12,671 bases of DNA from Candidatus Iainarchaeum sp. (GTDB lineage: Archaea > Iainarchaeota > Iainarchaeia > Iainarchaeales > DTGL01): positions 1-12,671 of the forward strand of contig JAFCFP010000029.1 of the NCBI GenBank assembly GCA_017608575.1, written 5' to 3'. Positions within the stretch are counted from its first letter, which is position 1; each line of letters begins with the position of its first letter. The translations under genes and the position numbers were made by a program. Of this stretch, positions 7,501-12,671 are shown one piece after another. The notes beneath the pieces were generated by a model. It saw only the letters and a program-made list of their open reading frames with translations. It did no database searches and was not told where the DNA came from.

Positions 7501-9968
7501 CATTCGGAAAAGAATTAAAGGTTAAAGCAAAAAGTGCAACGTTTGCAGGCAGAGAAATGAAGGACTGGCACTCGGTTAAAATTGAATTGTGCTGGATTCA
7601 CCCTTACAGTTTAATGGACAAGCTTGCAGGCATCTCAGTAAAACCGGGTGAAACAAAAACATATTATGCTACACTGAACTGGAAAGGCGACCCTGACAAA
7701 ATTCCAACAATTGGATTGGATAACGCGCGAAAGGCAATGAATGCATTGCAACAAGGCGAAATTCCCGCAGGAGAACCAGTCAAGGGAAGCACTTTGCTGC
7801 CACCGGAGGCAAAAACCAGCTTGCTTGCCCACATGGGCGCGTGTGCTGCAACCGATGCAATTGGTGGAGCTATCTTTTTCAGCCCATGGGCTGCAGTGCT
7901 CAATCCATTGTTTGACTGTATTCTACCAGATATGTGGAACTTGCTCAAAACAACCACTTGGGGAAGCAAAATCGTCAGTACTTTGACGAATGCATGGGAG
8001 ACAGCCAAAAAAATTCCAGTAATAGGCCATGTCATCAAAGCCGCTCAAACAGTTGTTGGTGGCATTTCAAGAGGAATCAGCAAAATGTTTGGAGGCATTT
8101 ATAACCTCCTCCTTGGACATCCCTCGAGCCCAGAGATAACAGAAGAAATTCTTCCAACTGCTTTAAGTGGAGTGCAATTGCATTCAGTAACGCGTTATTT
8201 AACCAATGTTCAGAAAGGTACAAGGGTTTTGGATTTGGTTACACTGAAGGGAACGCTTTCAAGCACAGGAGAATCAATTGCAAAAGACATTTCCGAAAGA
8301 ATGGCTAATGAATATGTTGAGAGAATGCTTAGTGGAGCCACTGTTGAAAACAGGTACGCAATTACAAGAGCCATAAGAGAAAATCTGGCACAGAGCTTTG
8401 AAAGCGAATTAAGTGATGAAATAAAAAAGGCTGGAAACCTTTTGAAAAAACAAGGGGCAAATGCAAAGCTCTTTGGAGACAAAAAACTTGGAAGGGCTTA
8501 TAAGAGCATGAGAATAACTGACATGGATTTCATGGATAATGTTACAAGGAGCTCTTGGGAAAAAGCCCAACAAAAAGTGTGGACAACAAAAGTGACTATT
8601 AATGGCAGAGAAAAAACATTAATGGAATGGGGTTCTTCCATGAAGGGAAGCGAACTCGCAAAGAAATTAACTCCCAGCACCAAAAATGCTTTGCTGAGGG
8701 AAATTGCTGATCCAACAGATGTTGCAAAAAATGTTGGAAGGGATTTGCCAGTGGATTTAAACCCTAACTCAACTTCACTTATGGATAAGGCGAGAAGCCT
8801 TACTGATGAAATTGTGTTGGAGATAAGGACTAGGCCTAGTGGTATTGATATTGATGCGCTTTCGGATGCAACCCAGATAAGGAGTGCTTTGCAAAGGGAA
8901 ATAAGCTCGGGTTTGAAGGAAAAGGCATTGATGAAGGCACCCACTGAAGCGGTTACTTCAAGTGGCAGCACTTATTCAAACATTGTTTCACTGGAAAAAA
9001 GCGATGTTGATGATGTTGTGAGAAGGGCACTACAAAAGACACAAACCCAGTACGCTGATGACTTTTTGAGGGCATCGGATGACGCAATGAGAAAAATTGG
9101 CCAGCTGGCTGGAATGCAGGCAGATGAAGTGATTGAATTTGGAGCAAAAAAGAGTTTTTGGAAAAAAATGAAGGGAAAGATTGCCAATTGGAGGAATTTG
9201 CGTGAGTTTGGGAAGGCTGCAGGGATTGGAATGCTTGCTAACTGGGTTGGCGGGTTTGTTGCCAGCGCTGTTAACAGGGAAGCACCACAGCAAGCAGAAG
9301 AAAACATTGCTGCACCGGTTATTTCAGGCGAGCCAGAGTTTTTGGATGGCTATATTGTAAGCAGCCCGGATTACTTGTATAAGGGCAGACCTTACAAAAT
9401 TGATGTGACCAGTGGTAGAGATGGAAAGCCACGTTATTCCTTTAACATGGTTGATACGCCGGAGGAAAGAGAGGAAATGCGCAAGGCTCTCAGGGAAAAC
9501 CCTGAAGTGCTGTTAAAGGATTCATGCGAAGAAGCTCCATCAAAGGATATGGGTGGAGCGTTTATTGCAAGGCTTGTTCCACAAATAACAAAGCAAAACA
9601 AAGACTATGCTACTGCTTATTATTTGTATGGTGATACTTTCAGCAGCACTGCTACAAAGTATGCAATTGATGACTCGCTTTTAATGGCAGTGTTGATTGT
9701 TTCACCTGAAAAAATAGTTGGGTGTGGAATTCCCAATGACTGGTTTAAGCAAGCTGATGAGGTGCAAAAGCAGGCAATTGAATGCGCTGGCAAAAAGCTT
9801 TGGGAGAACAATGCAAGCAATTTGAGGCAGAGGAGCGGCGACTACAAGGAAAACCTTAGAAGCGTTCTTTCAGGAATGGTTGACTTTGGCAACCAAGAAG
9901 AATTCAATAAATATGTTGACTTGGTTTGGGAAAACGATACTTATTGGTGGGAGAATTACAGGCCTTGA
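1554..9968 (+). CDS. Giant (2804-residue) N-terminally anchored multidomain surface protein
   Basis: No full-length relative is recognised. Residues 1-45 are a charged module with a duplicated 14-residue motif; residues 46-65 are a membrane anchor. Six beta-rich domains of about 80-90 residues follow (about 69-590), with the G-x-P-L-x-G-V, aromatic-Gly and A-E-K-x-G-Y patterns of carboxypeptidase-regulatory/PEGA-like folds. Next come more Ig-like regions (about 596-1280), a Pro/Ser/Tyr-rich linker (about 1288-1372), domains with paired cysteines (C1118/C1152, C1417/C1447, C1861/C1897) and a hydrophobic segment (about 2102-2120). A cysteine-free, helix-rich, basic region ends in a second hydrophobic segment (about 2555-2574). 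The last 230 residues carry a lysozyme/transglycosylase-like motif (Y2703 to A2712) with serine where the catalytic Glu is expected. Many N-x-S/T sequons suit an extracellular glycoprotein. No C-terminal sorting signal is present. The function is unknown; adhesion or host contact is inference. An alternative start is GTG 1542. Confidence 0.9.
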   Translation: MFGERIASFYTSIEDKWYAGIDWLDRKGIPFYVFTDALEKRGIPSLPFTLAIVFLFVLLFLTFYFGSSVDATLNFNISDGHGEPLQGVTISLKDQSGKIVKRTALSDGAKIYLKGIPIGAIYAVKAEKPGYLPDEKTIEVKGSETIVSLFLKADISLTEGLLSLVDEVTGSAIGNPKCVASFEGIEINGVLDEKQVLHFKGVPNEKNILVQCSANGYETLSMPIAFKEGETIQQVMSPLTAALQGNSVVLISIYEIVDGQPKPLNGVHLKIENALTGNTISDVVDVNAEYQETLKKGTPLRITAEKEGYIAAVLPETTLREDEKQIEVYLKKGGQKLVVRVNGTDSGPLSDAIVQLFDSDAEFIKDEATGFGGFVEFVGLDPNATYYITAFKDLYVPQRKKIIPGEHEEISFSLNYATPQNTSNLKVKVFDSDGLYANGASLYFFEKSGEEELPLGLPEKFTDLLGEAIVSIEKGKQVVVKALKENESGKGEIEITQSDNELEIRLEKPINFVELKFVDEFGNPITGSVKISSKSGEELFDGNTESDGSVLFDSQGNETVQLSIEKNGEKIYEEELEVDSKKEIKVSIPVSEEAKMPSIEFLGVFDETDKEVEGISRGDFYYLKFRASLPVSELSGVHVRVGSDSAAFADEQRIGIYGYQANSKGYFYGRSYQPPSGQAVDLKNRGSTNEKNKWIEVYFKKPAETETIKVKIKADETFNKQEFELHYRAFAKFSGKYFNDPESTEKMPLYAETHTESVKVFTTKALCGEGLCVEFVFRDSSGLKFKESEFKPIVGKPYALEIKITTNQSNKVNISATAKEDSGVSFEGISLDGSIIPEQGYELASAELSDVSIERGVVSKAVVFFEPKSLGQTYIEVLVQGTENVVRKKFYFNVAEERNISIELPSKGKLSVGENLFVRLSDSVTSEFVSNAALKLINIDTEKIEVSTVGTNTKNNGLNGEYLLETAHLNPGFYKIVASAYGYIETEKPVVVLTEKVLEIETPIEIELEKCSGDEKGRCETSESRTVKITNFSGLPVEIKGTRFVPVRMPNEFKLEANLSGEITDEDSIEVSATFSGKANKSVYGESDLIVEGLIGNVSVEAKARVKITYNKEIPSDCIKLDKDSLKLLMLGEEGSTGTVSFNVEYSRKEECYKALDFKVYAEPMEADEDLIVQDTTLSIAPGEKKEVRLNVLNNRKRFYVASLKREFEIFIESDEITKSIPLTVMLKDPVFFLETNDNIDIWLSQQEDTGEISGVAPLFLKNAGELPIEQLRFSIVEAPFGINITVLPTPDGRFAQIIPQGFNPIIPTATSQSSVPFSMPPYLPNASNPAPNYSMYPAMQPYSSRIPLSDGMALYEAPLMPGQQLSPPKTIFASTTSTEMSKGPYRAIIEIRGIVNGKEFFLKNVAVWLHVSTPKCLKFYLDDTDFRSAESEQGVITKMARLENSCGETIRELSLEPKQIGENRLTFTPLRSAFLRPGEKAQWKIIMQKREDYSGEVELKAKGFLVSTQHYIESSPIIISIELGQQAETTQGPSYENFSMPICDSDEETELHYPMLSSYKEKDCSQGYCDAVQLSEFLLKKTEEKISTIKRRLQDGSFDVSNFEHCENSAGLCSFSSLDVKPTVLTVYLNNDNLSADVMAFVKEQGNFPDLKNFVTGYFAGDISDLISKEAFFTPFNIYLPKNLSGCGKFTLSIKGAVQNVQGKLQEDKIVVLIKLENDREVTPECTNEVQNVMNFLPVDKGLTNNNSKGAWPASIETSTELKELGEKIAEELFDSKDRSTTGSTSLNRIRLKYGSEGQEGILVIKIMRVSSTEAAPKTVEFLVTPMLKDSAKSVSETIEKSILEAVKKIAESSQDLDLCIDEQKESLTLLGLESRGEISINGPSTLGLYYEQESCVDLNVESPLREKIALRTNWSELKENSNSAGLSDVYLKVNNAQVKEYSNEKGIIGDSFQLDKKTNGNNYFIEFQLCALGDIGAIEEAFGKELKVKAKSATFAGREMKDWHSVKIELCWIHPYSLMDKLAGISVKPGETKTYYATLNWKGDPDKIPTIGLDNARKAMNALQQGEIPAGEPVKGSTLLPPEAKTSLLAHMGACAATDAIGGAIFFSPWAAVLNPLFDCILPDMWNLLKTTTWGSKIVSTLTNAWETAKKIPVIGHVIKAAQTVVGGISRGISKMFGGIYNLLLGHPSSPEITEEILPTALSGVQLHSVTRYLTNVQKGTRVLDLVTLKGTLSSTGESIAKDISERMANEYVERMLSGATVENRYAITRAIRENLAQSFESELSDEIKKAGNLLKKQGANAKLFGDKKLGRAYKSMRITDMDFMDNVTRSSWEKAQQKVWTTKVTINGREKTLMEWGSSMKGSELAKKLTPSTKNALLREIADPTDVAKNVGRDLPVDLNPNSTSLMDKARSLTDEIVLEIRTRPSGIDIDALSDATQIRSALQREISSGLKEKALMKAPTEAVTSSGSTYSNIVSLEKSDVDDVVRRALQKTQTQYADDFLRASDDAMRKIGQLAGMQADEVIEFGAKKSFWKKMKGKIANWRNLREFGKAAGIGMLANWVGGFVASAVNREAPQQAEENIAAPVISGEPEFLDGYIVSSPDYLYKGRPYKIDVTSGRDGKPRYSFNMVDTPEEREEMRKALRENPEVLLKDSCEEAPSKDMGGAFIARLVPQITKQNKDYATAYYLYGDTFSSTATKYAIDDSLLMAVLIVSPEKIVGCGIPNDWFKQADEVQKQAIECAGKKLWENNASNLRQRSGDYKENLRSVLSGMVDFGNQEEFNKYVDLVWENDTYWWENYRP
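1617..1700 (+). repeat. Tandem 14-residue motif duplication in the giant's cytoplasmic N-terminal module
   Basis: Residues 22-35 (DWLDRKGIPFYVFT) and 36-49 (DALEKRGIPSLPFT) abut exactly. Seven positions are identical (D, L, G, I, P, F, T) and three more are conservative (D/E, R/K, K/R). The second copy runs into the membrane anchor. The DNA copies have diverged, so this is a protein-level repeat kept by selection rather than a recent duplication. The paralog carries the same pair at 12013-12096. Confidence 0.75.
1758..3324 (+). repeat. Array of six carboxypeptidase-regulatory/PEGA-like beta domains within the giant
   Basis: Approximate residue limits are 69-152, 153-240, 245-332, 334-415, 423-509 and 510-590. 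Several copies show a beta strand, then a D-x-x-G-x-P-hydrophobic-x-G-V/A turn, a strand with K/D and G, a central G-x-A/F strand, a K/E-K/G-x-G-Y or similar turn, and a final alternating hydrophobic strand. Copies are highly diverged at both protein and DNA level. Domain 2 carries two cysteines that could form an internal disulfide, and the paralog's second domain has cysteines in comparable places. Domain boundaries are by eye. Confidence 0.6.
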
Positions 9969-9975
9969 TTTTTTT
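9969..9975 (+). terminator. Oligo-T tract immediately after the giant's stop codon
   Basis: Seven consecutive T's directly follow the TGA at 9966-9968 and directly precede the ribosome-binding site of the next gene. Archaeal RNA polymerase can terminate at T-runs of this length without a hairpin, so partial termination here is possible. With no stem-loop and a close downstream gene, it may equally be plain spacer sequence. Confidence 0.25.
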
Positions 9976-9982
9976 AAAGGTG
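9976..9982 (+). promoter_or_regulatory. Ribosome-binding site of the 583-residue protein gene
   Basis: AAAGGTG lies seven bases before the GTG at 9990 and is the best Shine-Dalgarno match in the window. It supports a GTG start, which is needed because no in-frame ATG occurs until residue 28, inside the membrane segment. Confidence 0.6.
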
Positions 9983-9989
9983 TTGGCTG

Positions 9990-11741
9990 GTGAACGAGCG
10001 CGCGTTTAATTTGTTTACTGCATTGCTTGGATTTGTGCTTGTTATTCTGACAACGCTTTTGATTAACAGCATGATGGCTGCAGAGGATTCAGCCACAATG
10101 CTTATAAGTGATATGGAGGACCAGTCAAGGATTGAAGCCGTGTCAAGGCTTGCAAGAGCTGATGCAATTCAAATAGTGAATTATGGAATCAGGAGCAAAA
10201 TGGAGGAATGGTTCAGCAAGAATACTTTTGAGCCAAGTGATCCAAAGACCTGGGAGGATTGGAATGCAATTGTCAAATCACTTGAAAGAAAGTTTGGCCA
10301 GCCCAGTGTTGCCGGAACGCAGAGAACCCAGCCGTTTATTCACGAGGTAACACAGCACTTGGTTGGATTGTTTGATTCTTATTCTTTTGCTTTTGAGGGT
10401 TACAGGGTGAGAGTGAAGAACAGGGAGAACTTTGAAAAAATTTTAAATCCATTGCTTGAAAAGGAAATAAGCGAGGAAAAATTATTAGAGGTTATTGACT
10501 GCGATGGCACTCCAAATGGCTGTCCAACTGGAACTCTTTACATTAATTTGAATATTGCTGATTTGAGCGATGAAGAATACGAGCAATTGCCCTTGCTGGA
10601 AATAGAGCGCTTGGAGGGAGATAAAAAAATAGTGGTAAGCGATCCATTGCTTCCAAGGAATAATTTGCGGTTTTATGTGCCTTTGAGGATTTTTAAGGCA
10701 CTGGCTTATGCAAGGCAGTTCACTCATTTTGAAAAGGGAACTGGCTTCAATGAGGCAACAATAAACACTGGTCTTGATTATGGGTTTCTTTCTCCAAGGA
10801 TTCATAACGAGTTTGATGCAATGGCTTTAGGCATTTGTGATTATGGTTATTGTGCTCCAAGGGAAAACCCATTGTATCCACCGAAAAAAAGGTATATTGA
10901 CAACAAAGGATGTCCTACAACCGGCAGGCCGGGAAAGAATGAATTGCAATCTGTTTCAATTGATTTTGTTACAGGCAATGGGAGGAATCTGAGCTCTCTC
11001 TCGTATAACCCGGCAAGTACTGGTGATTTAAAGGAAAAACTTAAAAGGATTGCAAAGGCAAGGCTGTGTGATATTGCAGAGTACACAATTGGTTCACTTG
11101 GACAATCAGACTTTGAAGTGGAAAAGTATTCGGGCGTAATTGATGGTGGTACTGGAAACTGTCCAATTTTGAATTTTGAAAAGATAGATGTGATTCCAAT
11201 TGATTCAAAGCAGGTAATTGATGACCAAATGACTGACAGTTCAAAGCCTTCAGCTGCATCACTTTCAGGAATTACTCACGCCCCAATTGTGAACAGTTTT
11301 TCGAGCTCAAATTGCCCTTATGATTTTGCCCTTGCAAGGAACCGACGCATTGGCGTTTTCCTTGAAGGCAGTGAAGTGAAATTTCCAGAACTTGTTTCAG
11401 GAAAATGCTCTGCAATGCCTGAAACTGTAACTGCTTCAAGGTGTGCTGAAATAACAGCTATAAGACTGACTCTTGGTTTCAGGGAAAAAAATGAATCGTA
11501 CAAAGTAATAAGGTCAAGGGACCTTGTTTACAGGATTGGGATTACTACTAACAGGCTTACTGGTTTTAATCCAAACTATGATCAAGGTCCAGCAAATTCT
11601 TCAAGTTGTCTTTTTTCGAGTTCACCGAATTCAGGGCAGTGCAATTCACTTAATGGGTGGCAGTGTTATAATTTAATGCCAACTGATAGCTATGGGCATA
11701 TTCCGCCGGGTGCAGTGCCCCATGGATGTTATCCACGCTGA
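9990..11741 (+). CDS. 583-residue cysteine-rich exported protein with pilin-like N-terminal membrane segment
   Basis: The protein has a very short charged N-terminus (M-N-E-R) followed at once by a hydrophobic helix, residues about 6-29 (AFNLFTALLGFVLVILT onward), then a polar, helix-prone stretch and a large soluble domain. This arrangement resembles archaeal type IV pilins or signal-anchored proteins, but the usual glutamate at mature position +5 and a clear R-G/A cleavage consensus are not present. Fourteen cysteines, all after residue 150, many in pairs such as D-C-D-G-T-P-N-G-C-P, suggest disulfides outside the membrane. N-x-S/T sequons also occur. The C-terminus ends in Gly-Cys-Tyr-Pro-Arg without a hydrophobic or basic tail, so it is not an obvious archaeosortase substrate. 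It starts 21 bases after the giant, so co-transcription is likely. No domain family is recognised; a partner of the giant or a pseudopilin-like component is inference. Confidence 0.85.
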   Translation: MNERAFNLFTALLGFVLVILTTLLINSMMAAEDSATMLISDMEDQSRIEAVSRLARADAIQIVNYGIRSKMEEWFSKNTFEPSDPKTWEDWNAIVKSLERKFGQPSVAGTQRTQPFIHEVTQHLVGLFDSYSFAFEGYRVRVKNRENFEKILNPLLEKEISEEKLLEVIDCDGTPNGCPTGTLYINLNIADLSDEEYEQLPLLEIERLEGDKKIVVSDPLLPRNNLRFYVPLRIFKALAYARQFTHFEKGTGFNEATINTGLDYGFLSPRIHNEFDAMALGICDYGYCAPRENPLYPPKKRYIDNKGCPTTGRPGKNELQSVSIDFVTGNGRNLSSLSYNPASTGDLKEKLKRIAKARLCDIAEYTIGSLGQSDFEVEKYSGVIDGGTGNCPILNFEKIDVIPIDSKQVIDDQMTDSSKPSAASLSGITHAPIVNSFSSSNCPYDFALARNRRIGVFLEGSEVKFPELVSGKCSAMPETVTASRCAEITAIRLTLGFREKNESYKVIRSRDLVYRIGITTNRLTGFNPNYDQGPANSSSCLFSSSPNSGQCNSLNGWQCYNLMPTDSYGHIPPGAVPHGCYPR

Positions 11742-11946
11742 TTAAGAAAAGCTTATGGCCAAAAACAGCGTAAAGCATTTAAATAAGAAGTCAGTGATAA
11801 TAATATCATTAAAATATATAAAAGAAATAGAGAAAAGGCCTTTTCATTGAAAATTGCACTGAATGAAAAAAAACATTATAATTAAATACTCAATTTGGGA
11901 GAAATAATAATGGTATTTAATAAAGTAAAGTTATTAAGTGAATGAT
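11742..11946 (+). promoter_or_regulatory. AT-rich intergenic region with TATA-like boxes before the second large surface-protein gene
   Basis: These 205 bases carry no substantial gene. AAATATATAAAAG at 11812-11824 is a strong TATA-like match, and ATTATAATTAAAT at 11875-11887 is a second candidate nearer the gene. The first would give a leader of about 100 bases, the second about 35. AAGTGA at 11936-11941 is the likely ribosome-binding site, five bases before ATG 11947, and is the same motif that precedes the ATPase start. No terminator hairpin was found after the 583-residue gene. Confidence 0.5.
11910..11945 (+). other. Possible 11-codon upstream mini-ORF in the leader of the paralog gene
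   Basis: ATG at 11910 opens MVFNKVKLLSE and stops at TGA 11943-11945, one base before the paralog's ATG. A GGGAG at 11897-11901, eight bases upstream, is a better ribosome-binding match than the one for the main gene. Translation of the mini-ORF could couple to the main start, but an ORF this short in AT-rich DNA can arise by chance. Confidence 0.2.
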
Positions 11947-12671
11947 ATGGGTTTGGTGGATTCGCTTAAAGATTTTTACTTTAAACTTGAAGACAAATAT
12001 TATGCGTTTGTTGACTGGCTTGACAAGAAACACATTCCCTATTATAAATTCGTGGACTTTGTTGAAAGCCGCGGTATTCCAAGTTTTCCGCTTTCCATTG
12101 CACTTGCCTTATTACTGGCTTTCTTTCTTTTATTTGCTGCACCAATGCTTTTTGGTTTAATGCCAGAGCAAAAAGTGCTTCTTTCAATTGAAGTTTCAGA
12201 TGAAGAAAGAGAAGCAGTAAGCAGTGCAATTGTCAGGGTTTCGGCTGAAAACTTTTCAGCCAATGCGCTTACAAGCTCAACAGGAATAGCAAAAATTGAA
12301 GTTCCCGCTGGAAAAGAGCTTTCCTTAAGCGTTGAAAAGGATGGCTTTAAAAAGTATTCAAGAACAATTTCAATCAGCGAGGATTCCATTAAAAAAATCA
12401 GCCTTGAAAGGGAAAAACTCTCGCGGGAAATACTTTTCAAGAAAAGCGGTTCAAACGAACTCATTGAAGGAGAACTCACTGCAGTGTTCGAATGCTCTGA
12501 GGAAAAAGCCGGTTTCCGTGAAGAAAAAACAATTTCTCAAGGAAGAATAAAACTTGACAATATTCCATCCAATTGCGGAACGCTTTCTGTTAAAGTGCAG
12601 GGCTATGATAAAGAAAAGCATGTTGACATAACTGAATCAATGCCTGAGGTTTTAAAAAAAAAAAAAAAAAC
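11947..12671 (+). CDS. Second large N-terminally anchored surface protein, paralog of the giant, N-terminal part, truncated by window edge
   Basis: The 241 codons visible run to the edge without a stop. Residues 10-53 align without gaps to residues 9-52 of the giant, with 25 of 44 identities, covering E-D-K-x-Y-A, D-W-L-D, I-P and R-G-I-P-S. A membrane helix follows at about 49-72. Next come two beta-domain-like segments (about 75-155 and 158-225): the first has G-I-A-K-I-E-V and E-K-D-G-F, and the second has two cysteines (F-E-C-S and S-N-C-G) and V-Q-G-Y. These match the giant's first two domains in order, so this is probably another long repeat-domain protein. ATG 11947 is chosen because it reproduces the giant's N-terminus; the ATG at 11942 is in another frame. 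The final codons lie in a 17-A run and may not be real sequence. Confidence 0.85.
   Translation, partial: MGLVDSLKDFYFKLEDKYYAFVDWLDKKHIPYYKFVDFVESRGIPSFPLSIALALLLAFFLLFAAPMLFGLMPEQKVLLSIEVSDEEREAVSSAIVRVSAENFSANALTSSTGIAKIEVPAGKELSLSVEKDGFKKYSRTISISEDSIKKISLEREKLSREILFKKSGSNELIEGELTAVFECSEEKAGFREEKTISQGRIKLDNIPSNCGTLSVKVQGYDKEKHVDITESMPEVLKKKKK
12013..12096 (+). repeat. Tandem 14-residue motif pair in the paralog's N-terminal module
   Basis: Residues 23-36 (DWLDKKHIPYYKFV) and 37-50 (DFVESRGIPSFPLS) are the counterpart of the duplicated motif in the giant. The two halves share D, I and P exactly, with conservative L/V, D/E and K/R positions. Each half is more similar to the matching half in the giant than to its own partner, so the duplication predates the split of the two genes. 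Confidence 0.65.
12654..12670. repeat. Homopolymer run of 17 A's at the window end
   Basis: Seventeen A's followed by a single C end the window, inside the paralog's reading frame, where they would encode consecutive lysines. The giant has no lysine run at the matching place. A contig ending in a homopolymer is typical of an assembly or read artefact; a genuine slippage-prone tract is the alternative. Confidence 0.7.

Noticed and set aside
8498..8971. 157-codon open frame on the minus strand
   Set aside because: Antisense shadow of the giant's helical region; hydrophobic/serine composition arises from the complement of lysine/glutamate-rich codons.
9900..9968. C-terminal archaeosortase or sortase sorting signal on the giant
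   Set aside because: The protein ends in an aromatic, polar segment (Y-W-W-E-N-Y-R-P) with no hydrophobic helix or basic tail.
11942..12160. 72-codon plus-strand frame starting at 11942
   Set aside because: Out of frame with the paralog, which has a clear homologous N-terminus in the ATG 11947 frame.
1..12671. tRNA, rRNA, CRISPR array, insertion sequence or riboswitch
   Set aside because: No cloverleaf-like sequence with a T-loop, no short direct repeats with regular spacing, no transposase-like protein and no inverted terminal repeats were seen. Noncoding space is limited to short gaps of at most 205 bases.

Overview
The window reads as archaeal, probably from an uncultivated small-genome lineage of the DPANN type. 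That placement is inferred and no rank is claimed. The support is an archaeosortase-family membrane protease, the N-terminal half of an archaeal type II/IV secretion (pilus) ATPase, AT-rich TATA-like promoter elements, short Shine-Dalgarno motifs of the GGTG/AGTGA kind, and very large multidomain surface proteins. Nothing mobile, no RNA gene and no CRISPR array was seen.

Layout. At 1-710 (minus strand) is the N-terminal 236 residues of a secretion-ATPase-like protein that runs off the left edge. A short divergent promoter region (711-817) separates it from a plus-strand series. That series is an archaeosortase/exosortase-family protein (818-1459), a giant 2804-residue membrane-anchored surface protein (1554-9968), a 583-residue protein with an N-terminal membrane segment and 14 cysteines (9990-11741), a 205-base AT-rich intergenic region with TATA-like boxes, and the first 241 residues of a second large protein (11947 to the right edge). 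The second large protein is a clear paralog of the giant: it has the same cytoplasmic N-terminal module, the same transmembrane anchor and the same first two beta-sandwich-like domains. The window ends in a run of 17 A's, which looks like an assembly break.

How the parts may work together (inference). The giant and its paralog look like N-terminally anchored, outward-facing proteins made of many beta-sandwich domains, rich in N-glycosylation sequons and paired cysteines. The 583-residue protein, 21 bases downstream of the giant, is probably co-transcribed and exported and could be a partner. The divergent ATPase could power assembly or secretion of such components. The archaeosortase would normally process proteins with a C-terminal sorting signal, yet neither complete neighbour ends in one, so its substrate is not visible here. 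I regard the cluster as a candidate cell-surface or host-contact apparatus. The shared N-terminal anchor module, built from a 14-residue motif repeated twice, is the most distinctive unexplained feature.
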